48,864 nt of DNA from positions 1 to 48,864 of the forward strand of contig DASQOL010000179.1 of assembly GCA_035644475.1 (NCBI GenBank), read 5' to 3'. Below, in pieces: positions 43,051 to 48,864 of this stretch. The notes under the pieces were generated by a model that did not search any database, was not told the origin of the DNA, and saw only the letters and a list, made by a program, of their open reading frames with translations. A program made the position numbers and the translations under genes. Source of the DNA: FEN-1219 sp035644475. GTDB lineage: Bacteria > Pseudomonadota > Gammaproteobacteria > Steroidobacterales > Rariloculaceae. Within the stretch, counting starts at the first letter, position 1; the number at the start of each line of letters is the position of its first letter.

Positions 43051-43157
43051 CGCTCGCAGCGTTGTTGAAACACTGATCGAACGCGGGTGCTGGTGTTTCT
43101 GTGTGCTCAGTGAGTCTCGTCGGCAGCCGCGCTAAACTGATCGGCCAGGCTAGCGCC

Positions 43158-43949
43158 TCACTTCTTCCGGTCGCGTTCCTCGATCGCTTTGCGCTTCCGT
43201 TCCGGCAGGCGCTCGCACATCGCGTCGATGTGCTTCGGCTGACTGATCATGGTCTCGGCGATCAGGTTGACGAGGCGGAAGAGTTCGTGCGCCGTATCCG
43301 GGTCGTCGCGGAGGTCGGTCTGACTAGGGTGCACGGACTCGTTGCCGACCACTCGAACGATGTCGAGCGCTCGTTGTATGCGGCGGTCGAGCCCCTTGCC
43401 GACTAGGCCCCCTATGTCGTCATCGATGTTCTTGCCTGGCTCACCGAGGTGCTTGCAGAGCTTCTGGATACCGAGGCGCAGCAGCGCGGCGGCGCCGCGA
43501 GGCGAGATCCCGACGATCGCGCGAGCCTCCTCGTAGTCGGCGGCGATGTCAGGCGGCAGGTCCGTGTTCGGCTCGTCGCCGATGCGCGCCAGTGGGAAGA
43601 CCAGCTGATCGTGGACCCATACCGCTGGCCGATCGCAGTTGTAGCAGAGACTCACCGCCAGATTGACGATCGTTGTCTTTGAATAGCACGCCTCTGATAC
43701 GCGGTGGAGGAAGATTTCTCCTCTAATTTCCCGCTCGAAGTACGCGATGAGGTCTTGCCTCGCGGCCTCGTCGATATCTTTCTCCGCTCGGAGTTGTTCA
43801 AACCAGTTGTTATCGATGCGGCGCGGTGTCCCGTTTTCCGCGATCTGGTCTGCGTACGCATTGAACCATGTCTGTTACGCGAGGGCGCCGCAGTGAGGGC
43901 AGCTGAAGGACGTTGACGTGGCGGATGGCGGGACGGCTTTTGCGGGCAT
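43158..43949 (-). pseudogene. DUF4145 zinc-ribbon protein interrupted by one stop codon
   Basis: From ATG 43949 the frame reads a normal DUF4145 start with SFSCPHCGALA at 14-24, then TAA (43875-43877), then continues open for 238 codons as QTWFNAYADQIAEN... to the stop at 43158. Replacing the TAA by one sense codon (CAA would fit the Q that the family often has there) restores a 263-residue protein with the second zinc pair in SLCYNCDRP and the DUF4145 helix ARAIVGISPRGAAALLRLGI. A GTG at 43655 could start a 165-residue shortened product. DUF4145 domains occur in defence and restriction loci. Recent nonsense mutation, readthrough or sequencing error are all open. Confidence 0.8.
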
Positions 43950-44053
43950 ACGGTACTTCTTTTGTAAACGAGCGATAGCTCCTTCCGATTGCTAATGATA
44001 CATTTCCACGCCTCGATTCCGGGCTACCTCGAAAACAAGAGCGGAGAGCCGAA

Positions 44054-44494
44054 ATGAGCGAGGGCGACGGTGATTCACACCCGAAGACCACGGGCGCGCC
44101 GGGCAAGGGCTGGGTGACGGTGGCGCTGGTACTCGTGCTCCTACAGGCCGCGGTGTCGGGCTGGGGTTTCTACGTAAACTTCGACTTCCAGCGTACGGTC
44201 GCGCGCGCAATCGACGTGTCGGCGCTCGCGCCCTGGTTCTTCCAGGCACTCGTACTGGTGATCTTGGCCGTCGGCCTTCTGTTGCGCCGCGTCGTCTTCG
44301 CTTTCGTCCTGGTCCTTTTTCAGGGCCTCAACGCCGCACTCGGCGTGTACGCGCTGTTCGTCGGGACGGGCGCGGCGGGTCCTGTCGTGTTCGCCCTCGT
44401 TGCTACGTTCGTGTGTTGGCAGGCATATATGGCGCTCAGATGGGAGAAGCGCGCTCCGGCAACCGCGCCAGACGCTGCCGGCATGTCGTCGTAG
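44054..44494 (+). CDS. Small four-helix membrane protein
   Basis: 146 residues. A polar 18-residue N terminus is followed by four hydrophobic helices: VTVALVLVLLQAAVSGWGFY, APWFFQALVLVILAVGLLL, VVFAFVLVLFQGLNAALGVY and GPVVFALVATFVCWQAYMAL. GGAGAG precedes ATG 44054. Family not recognised. The C-terminal part overlaps on the other strand an open frame that begins as an alpha-CTD-like protein; hydrophobic regularity favours this strand as the true gene here. Confidence 0.6.
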   Translation: MSEGDGDSHPKTTGAPGKGWVTVALVLVLLQAAVSGWGFYVNFDFQRTVARAIDVSALAPWFFQALVLVILAVGLLLRRVVFAFVLVLFQGLNAALGVYALFVGTGAAGPVVFALVATFVCWQAYMALRWEKRAPATAPDAAGMSS

Positions 44495-44953
44495 GGAAGC
44501 CTGGACTCCGAGCAGTGTGATCGTATCGCCGAAGCGGACGTCGCGGGCGTCGATGTCATCCTCACCCAATTGTGTCGCCAATGCGTTCAGGTGCATCAGG
44601 GAATCGGGCGGAGCCGCGATGCGTGCAACCGGCGCAACGGACGGCCTTGGACCCTTCATGTGCTCGAGAACGGCGAGCAGCTCGAGAGCGCGGCGGCCGC
44701 CGACGGTTGGCAGGTTCATGAGGTCGCAGACGGACATCTTGGCGAGTTGCTCGGTGCGCGTGATGCAGTTCCGGTTCAATGTCTCGAGCAGCATTTCGGA
44801 AATCGGCAGTTCGTCGATCTGCCGCGACGGGACGAGCTCGGGCACGTAGATCGTCGCCAGTCGCGGGCTCTCATTGGCCTGGAGTCGTGCGAGCCTCGAA
44901 CTGATTCCTCGGACGATCGCTTTGCAGTCCGCCAATGAGTGCGAGAGCCACAC
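44141..44953 (-). CDS. RNA polymerase alpha-CTD-like helix-hairpin-helix protein, probably truncated
   Basis: The frame from GTG 44953 is open for 270 codons. Residues about 1-150 look real: a helical start SLADCKAIVRGISSRLARL, then ELPISEMLLETLNRNCITR with EQLAKMSVCDLMNLPTVGGR and RALELLAVLEHM, matching the alpha-CTD fold (two helix-hairpin-helix elements ending LPTVGGRRALELL). The remainder, from about 44500 down, is antisense to the membrane-protein gene and is Arg/Glu/His-rich shadow sequence, so the natural 3' end seems lost or frameshifted. Upstream, the same frame has a TAG at about 44998, with coding-like sequence (SAPEEPNEQ) between it and the GTG, which hints that the 5' end is damaged too. 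Role unknown, perhaps DNA binding. Confidence 0.45.
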   Translation of the reverse strand: MWLSHSLADCKAIVRGISSRLARLQANESPRLATIYVPELVPSRQIDELPISEMLLETLNRNCITRTEQLAKMSVCDLMNLPTVGGRRALELLAVLEHMKGPRPSVAPVARIAAPPDSLMHLNALATQLGEDDIDARDVRFGDTITLLGVQASLRRHAGSVWRGCRSALLPSERHICLPTHERSNEGEHDRTRRARPDEQRVHAECGVEALKKDQDESEDDAAQQKADGQDHQYECLEEPGRERRHVDCARDRTLEVEVYVETPARHRGL

Positions 44954-45257
44954 CTGCTCGTTTGGTTCCTCCGGCGCGCTCGCAAGGGCTGCCGTTCCCT
45001 AGCATCGTGTGACGCACCTTGCGAAACAGCGGCAGCAGCGCCGCGGGAAGGACTGCAAGTCCAGGTCGCGGGAATGGTGGCCGTGCACTCTCTGCCATTG
45101 CGTTCTCGGGCTACTAGGGACAGCTATCGTCGCCAACAGTTGCGCACTTCCGCAATCGTCTCGCATGCATGCTTTACATAGCGCGCCAATTCATCGGCCG
45201 TTCAGCCTAGTCGGCCTTGAATCGACGTGCCACTAAGAACAACAAGAGGGAATTCCG
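44954..45257. other. Gap without a supported gene
   Basis: About 300 bases between the alpha-CTD-like fragment and the next membrane protein. The first 45 bases read as coding-like sequence in the frame of the alpha-CTD fragment. Nothing else identifiable; a promoter for the gene at 45258 is expected near 45170-45240. Confidence 0.4.
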
Positions 45258-45620
45258 ATGGCAAAAGACAGCAAACCTGCGAGCGCGGAGCTCGTGACTA
45301 GCGATGACGATGTATCCGTGGCTCAAGTGACTGCGTTGGTCGGGAGCCTAATGTCGGGCCTGCAACCGCTCGCTAAGCAGCAAGCGGAGGTACAGCTGCA
45401 ACAGATAGAGGCGAGCCGGGAGCAGGACGCTCGACGATTCTCGTTCGCGCGTACCGAGCTCTTCACCGTTGCGACGGTTCTGATCGTGGTGGTCGGGTTG
45501 TTTGCGTCCGCGGCCGCGTACCTTCTGGTGAATCGTCACGAAGAAGAAGCGCTACGCGTCATTTGGTTCGGTGCCGGCGTGCTCGGCGGCTTCGGGTTCG
45601 GAAAGATTCGGCTTTGGTAG
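45258..45620 (+). CDS. Small membrane protein
   Basis: 120 residues: an acidic N-terminal third, a Gln/Glu-rich amphipathic helix (QQAEVQLQQIEASREQDARR), then two membrane helices (LFTVATVLIVVVGLFASAAAYL and VIWFGAGVLGGFGFGKI) joined by a short RHEEEA loop. GAGGGAA before ATG 45258. The coiled-coil-plus-hairpin form resembles many small phage or defence-associated membrane proteins, but no family is recognised. Confidence 0.65.
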   Translation: MAKDSKPASAELVTSDDDVSVAQVTALVGSLMSGLQPLAKQQAEVQLQQIEASREQDARRFSFARTELFTVATVLIVVVGLFASAAAYLLVNRHEEEALRVIWFGAGVLGGFGFGKIRLW

Positions 45621-45632
45621 TCGTGCGTTTGG

Positions 45633-45842
45633 CTATCGAGACGGCAGCGCGTAGACGATCCGAATTCGCTGCGGACAGACGCGGCAGTTGCGACAGGCGA
45701 GTCGGTACCGGAGCTCGGTGATCGTAAAGTCGGCGCCGTACATCGCGGTGAGATGAGCCGGTTGCACGGGTCTCAGTGAGCGTAGATAACGTGTCGCGAC
45801 CGCGCAAGGAGAGGGCGCGAACCGAACCCGATTGGGCCGCAC
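45633..45842 (-). CDS. Possible small cysteine-containing protein
   Basis: 69 codons from GTG 45842. The last 35 residues, FTITELRYRLACRNCRVCPQ then RIRIVYALPS, look like a small zinc- or nucleic-acid-binding module with C-x2-C-x2-C spacing and an RIRIVY strand. No ribosome site is apparent, and the N-terminal half is Arg/Pro-rich and unconvincing; a start further in is possible. Convergent with the gene at 45258, 12 bases apart. Confidence 0.35.
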   Translation of the reverse strand: MRPNRVRFAPSPCAVATRYLRSLRPVQPAHLTAMYGADFTITELRYRLACRNCRVCPQRIRIVYALPSR

Positions 45843-46018
45843 TCGAACGCACGCGGAATCGGAAGGACAGGCCGCCGTCGAAGACCTGAGGCTCGGTCAG
45901 GGGCCGTCAGCCGAGACCCATTTCTGGGAAAGTCGCAACACGCGGCTGTACAATGCCGGTCCGATATCTCGGCACGCTTACATAACAACGGGGGGTTATC
46001 GCGCTGACTGAACAATCC

Positions 46019-47038
46019 GTGACGGCCCTCCTAAGGCGCCTAAGCAAGGCCGGCTTCAAGCGCGACTTCGTGCGCCCCGCCATTTTGCCCGATTGGTGGG
46101 ACGACTCGCTCGCGTCCGATCGCCGACTTGTGTCGGACATCGAGCTGCGCGTCGCACGCTTTCTAGGTGTGTCGATATCCGACGTGCGCGACCCTTCGCG
46201 CGATCTTACCGTCCAACCTAGCGGTAACACGGTCCTTCGACGTGCAGGCCACGTCGAGTTCGCGAAGCTCGTTCCAGCGATTCATGCGGCCCGCCGTGTT
46301 GCAGAGGCGGTCGTACGCAATCTCAAGCCAAGCGTCCCCGATCCGAAGGATCTGCCGAAGTCGCCGGATGAATGGCGTGCGCACCTCGCGTCGAAAGCCT
46401 CGCCCGTGATGCTCCCGCAAATGTTGCGCGACTTGTGGGCGCGCGGTATCCCCGTAATACCAATCGCCAGACTTCCGGCCCCCGCATTTCAGGGCTTGGC
46501 GACTGTGATCCGTGGTCGGCCGGTCATAGTCATCGGGCAAAAGCATGATGCGCCCGGGCGCGTCGGTTTCTTTGTCGCCCACGAGGCCGGGCACATCGCC
46601 AATGGCGACTGTCGAGAGGGCGAGGCGGTCGTTGACGTGGAGGAGGCAAGCTCAGACTCATCCGACATCGAGCTGCGCGCCGACCGCTATGCGAGCCGTG
46701 TGCTCATCGGCGATGCGAATCCGGATGATTTGCCGGACCCCCGCCTGCGCACCGGGCACTTTCAGAAGCAGGCGACTGTTCTCGCAAACCATGCGTTCGA
46801 AATGGAACAGGCAACGGGAGCGGAGGCCGGCGCTCTGTTGTTTCATTGGGCGCGAAAGCACAACGCCTACCCGGTGGCGTCGATGGCTGTCGCGGCGTTG
46901 TACCGCGATGGTGGTGCGCTGCTGCAACTAAACGATCTTTTGGCGGACCACATTGACATGGAGCCGGCATCCGATACCGACAGCGCTCTGCTCGGGCTCA
47001 TCGCCGGTGACGTCGGGTCAGCCACAGCTGCTGATTGA
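46019..47038 (+). CDS. ImmA/IrrE-family metallopeptidase
   Basis: 339 residues. The C-terminal half carries the zinc protease motif H-E-x2-H in FFVAHEAGHIANGD and the third-ligand region IELRADRYASRVLI. The N-terminal half is a conserved helical region (SKAGFKRDFVRPAILPDWWD, and RVARFLGVSI). ImmA/IrrE proteases cleave repressors or act as antitoxin or signal components of defence and toxin-antitoxin modules. GTG 46019 is the first standard start after an in-frame TAA (45983-45985), but GCG CTG ACT GAA CAA TCC before it continues family-like sequence and a GGGGGG site (45990-45995) is ideally spaced for CTG 46004, so a CTG start is plausible. It overlaps the next gene by 32 bases. Confidence 0.85.
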   Translation: MTALLRRLSKAGFKRDFVRPAILPDWWDDSLASDRRLVSDIELRVARFLGVSISDVRDPSRDLTVQPSGNTVLRRAGHVEFAKLVPAIHAARRVAEAVVRNLKPSVPDPKDLPKSPDEWRAHLASKASPVMLPQMLRDLWARGIPVIPIARLPAPAFQGLATVIRGRPVIVIGQKHDAPGRVGFFVAHEAGHIANGDCREGEAVVDVEEASSDSSDIELRADRYASRVLIGDANPDDLPDPRLRTGHFQKQATVLANHAFEMEQATGAEAGALLFHWARKHNAYPVASMAVAALYRDGGALLQLNDLLADHIDMEPASDTDSALLGLIAGDVGSATAAD

Positions 47039-47618
47039 TACGGACGCATTCTGCAAGCTCGCGACTGCGAACTTGCTGGATGCTGCGCTCGCATTGCTTG
47101 GCGTGTCGACAGCGCAGTGCGCGAGACGTCCCGCGCTCATTGCGATGCTGACTCGTGGCCGCCTTCACAACAAATACGGAGAAGCCGTCTGCGCAAAGCT
47201 TCGGCCGATTGCTGCGACGCTACCGATCATGCCCGAGGCGTCGCCCGCGCTTCTCGACTCGATGAACAGCATCGAGGACCTCGACGTCGGCGAGGCGGAG
47301 CTATTCGCCGTCGCGGCAGAACGCAAGTTACGCGTCATCACGGCCGACAAGCGCGCAGTGAGGGCTGTGGCGAACGTTCCCGAGATTCAGACCAGGTTGG
47401 ACGGCCTCGTCGTCACGCTCGAGGCTCTGATGTTAGGGCTAACGACATCGCTCGGCGACGCTCAGTTGCGCGCGTGCGGAAAGCAGATGGCTGCTTACGA
47501 TCAGATGGCGAGAGCCGTGTTCTCGTCGTCGAGCACTCCGTTGAAGGAGGCCTTGGGCTCCTATCTCGCGAGCTACGAGGGCGATAGCAAGCCGATGCAG
47601 CTTTGGAAGCCGAGTTGA
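47007..47618 (+). CDS. PIN-domain-like protein
   Basis: 203 residues from GTG 47007. Spaced acidic residues as in PIN nucleases: LLIDTDAFCKL near the N terminus, SIEDLDVGEAELFAVAAERK in the middle and RVITADKRAVRAV after it. PIN domains are single-strand RNases and are toxins in many toxin-antitoxin pairs. The start lies inside the ImmA/IrrE gene (32-base overlap), which implies translational coupling; a protease-PIN pair recalls known XRE-ImmA/DUF4411 modules. A longer open frame to 46953 adds only out-of-frame shadow of the protease gene. The last 50 residues are of unknown type. Confidence 0.72.
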   Translation: MTSGQPQLLIDTDAFCKLATANLLDAALALLGVSTAQCARRPALIAMLTRGRLHNKYGEAVCAKLRPIAATLPIMPEASPALLDSMNSIEDLDVGEAELFAVAAERKLRVITADKRAVRAVANVPEIQTRLDGLVVTLEALMLGLTTSLGDAQLRACGKQMAAYDQMARAVFSSSSTPLKEALGSYLASYEGDSKPMQLWKPS

Positions 47619-47631
47619 GCGGGGTGCGACG

Positions 47632-48693
47632 ATGAAATTTGGTTCAAATCACTACGTTCCTGTTCTGAAAGTGAAGGCGAACGAAAAAGCCGCGCTGCTC
47701 GCGCTGGGTTCGACGCACGCGGGGCAGTTCACGCCCCTCTTGGAAGTTGTGAAGCGAACCGGCCTCGCCTCAATGAGCAAACACTTGGACACGGCATTCA
47801 AGAATCTAGCGACCGCCGTTGCCAAGTGCCCGCGGTGCTTCTTGGATGCGCGCGAGCTCGCGCCGGAGGGAGACGCTGGCGCCAAAGCGGTCTTCTCGTG
47901 CGCGACGGCGGAAGGAATCGCCTTCACTCCGGTTGTCGGCCTAACGCGAAAAGTCGGTAACGCTCCCGCATTCGCTCACGCAGGCGATGGCGTTGCGCTG
48001 CGACTGACTCGCTCAGAGCTTGAGAAGGGCGTCATCGCAGGCTCGCTCGGCCCGTTCATGACCACTCACAAGCTTGACCCGGCAGCTGTTGACTTGATCA
48101 TCGACATGGGGGAGGTCGAGAGCCTGATTCCGGTTGGCGTCGGTGCGCTTGCGGCCGCGTTCCTTGCGGCGATTCCGCATCACGGTGCGTGGCGCACTTT
48201 CACGCTCTCGGGCTGTGCATTTCCGCGCACCTTGGGCGGCGTGGACCGCCTGTCGGCGGCGCTTGCGCAACGTTCGGAGTGGATCGCCTGGCGCGACTAC
48301 TTGTATTCGAAACGAGCAGCGTTACCGAGGCTTCCGACGTTCAGCGATTGTGGCATCCAACATCCGTCCGGCGTCGAAGGCTTCGATCCAACAAAGATGA
48401 CCGCGTCGGCGGCGGCGCGCTACTCAGTCGCTGACTCGTGGTTGCTCGTCAAAGGCGAGAGCACAAAAAAGGTTTCCCCTACGATTCAGTTCCCGAAGAT
48501 AGCGAAGCGCATTGTCGCCAACACGCACGGGCCGCACTTTTGCGGCGCTGGGCATTGCGACGGATGCGATCAGATTATCGCGTCGGCCGGCGGAGCGCCG
48601 AAGCTCGGCAGTCTCGGCGTTTGGCGACGAATCGGAACGATCCATCACGTCGCTATTGTGCGGCGAGACCTAGCTTCTTTGCGTTGGCCTTGA
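47632..48693 (+). CDS. T4 beta-protein-like (PF14350-type) protein
   Basis: 353 residues. Opening HYVPVLKVKANEKAALLAL followed by FTPLLEVVKRT matches the Beta family start (YxPxLKxKxxExxAL...PLxEV). Further family-like stretches are FLDARELAP, VDLIIDMGEV (barrel-like strand ends), and a C-terminal CGAGHCDGCD with close cysteines. The family takes its name from the T4 beta protein; in chromosomes it occurs with defence genes. It begins 13 bases after the PIN-like gene, so the three genes form one unit. Its 3' end overlaps a convergent gene by 41 bases. Function unproven. Confidence 0.72.
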   Translation: MKFGSNHYVPVLKVKANEKAALLALGSTHAGQFTPLLEVVKRTGLASMSKHLDTAFKNLATAVAKCPRCFLDARELAPEGDAGAKAVFSCATAEGIAFTPVVGLTRKVGNAPAFAHAGDGVALRLTRSELEKGVIAGSLGPFMTTHKLDPAAVDLIIDMGEVESLIPVGVGALAAAFLAAIPHHGAWRTFTLSGCAFPRTLGGVDRLSAALAQRSEWIAWRDYLYSKRAALPRLPTFSDCGIQHPSGVEGFDPTKMTASAAARYSVADSWLLVKGESTKKVSPTIQFPKIAKRIVANTHGPHFCGAGHCDGCDQIIASAGGAPKLGSLGVWRRIGTIHHVAIVRRDLASLRWP

Positions 48694-48864
48694 GGTGTGC
48701 GCGCACCGCCGTCGCAATTTCTTCGAGGGTGAAGACCTGAGTCGCACGGTCCCATAACTGCTCGCGCGGTTTGGAGCGCAGGCCGCCGGCTGCCCCGCGT
48801 TGCTCCAAGAGTGCAATGGTCTCTTCGCGCCACAGTAGCTCGATCAAAGCGCGTGCTTCGCGGG
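48653..48864 (-). CDS. Partial gene running off the window edge
   Basis: At least 70 codons, open to the window end, so the start lies outside. The visible C-terminal part ARALIELLWREETIALLEQRG, then SKPREQLWDRATQVFTLEEI and AHLKANAKKL is plausibly helical and protein-like. A TTG at 48847 is not needed because the frame continues. It overlaps the last 41 bases of the convergent beta-protein-like gene. Family not recognised. Confidence 0.55.
   Translation of the reverse strand, partial: REARALIELLWREETIALLEQRGAAGGLRSKPREQLWDRATQVFTLEEIATAVRAHLKANAKKLGLAAQ

Noticed and set aside
44141..44494. C-terminal half of the alpha-CTD-like frame as true coding sequence
   Set aside because: It is antisense to a regular four-helix membrane protein and has shadow-type composition.
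40215..48864. Second tRNA-Cys 3' end (att site) and integrase
   Set aside because: No repeat of the tRNA 3' sequence and no recombinase motif were seen; they would have to lie beyond the window.

Overview
The window is a piece of a G+C-rich Gammaproteobacterial chromosome. Support comes from a PhoP/PhoQ-type pair, an HrpA helicase, class II DAHP synthase, the order uvrC-pgsA-tRNA-Gly known from gammaproteobacteria, and a TonB2-type transport operon. Many secreted proteins of unknown function suggest an environmental lineage (Steroidobacter or Nevskia-like by impression only; no taxonomic search was possible).

Layout. 1-13.8 kb is ordinary core: the end of a surface-antigen-like protein, PepSY protein, PhoPQ-like two-component system, hrpA, a slipin/NfeD membrane pair, aroA class II, family-5 uracil-DNA glycosylase, uvrC and pgsA. 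13.8-24.9 kb is a dense block of exported proteins: two SnoaL-like proteins around a tRNA-Gly, a PQQ-type sugar dehydrogenase, a class II cytochrome c, four members of one uncharacterised secreted family (called here the GDTLVVE family after its core motif) and two DUF6152 proteins, each of which sits beside a GDTLVVE member. An MFS exporter and a protein with two PARP-type zinc fingers are also here. 24.8-25.6 kb is a long non-coding leader. 25.6-33.3 kb is a TonB energy-transduction operon: DUF3450, large ExbB, small ExbB, two ExbD, TonB, TPR protein, then a second DUF3450 plus large ExbB without a second ExbD/TonB. 33.3-40.1 kb holds corA, apbE, a thiamine-diphosphate enzyme, a HupE/UreJ-like membrane protein, a SYLF-domain protein and glutaryl-CoA dehydrogenase.

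From tRNA-Cys (40,141-40,214) to the window end the character changes: less G+C-biased codons in places, large non-coding gaps, orphan and broken genes (a DUF4145 gene with one in-frame stop, an RNA polymerase alpha-CTD-like fragment), a membrane-anchored alpha/beta hydrolase and a compact ImmA/IrrE protease - PIN-like - T4 beta-protein-like cassette. This looks like a genomic island next to a tRNA gene; no integrase or second att copy lies inside the window.

Two families of palindromic intergenic repeats are visible. Family 1 (1,449-1,548; 6,694-6,784; variant half copy 6,787-6,811) is notable because all three genes that read into it stop at the same TAG inside the repeat. Family 2 (23,073-23,123; 35,495-35,551) is a two-hairpin REP-like unit, one copy filling the gap between convergent genes and the other encoding the C-terminal tail of an enzyme. 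Two short minisatellites (9,102-9,142 and 20,225-20,294) lie just upstream of start codons.
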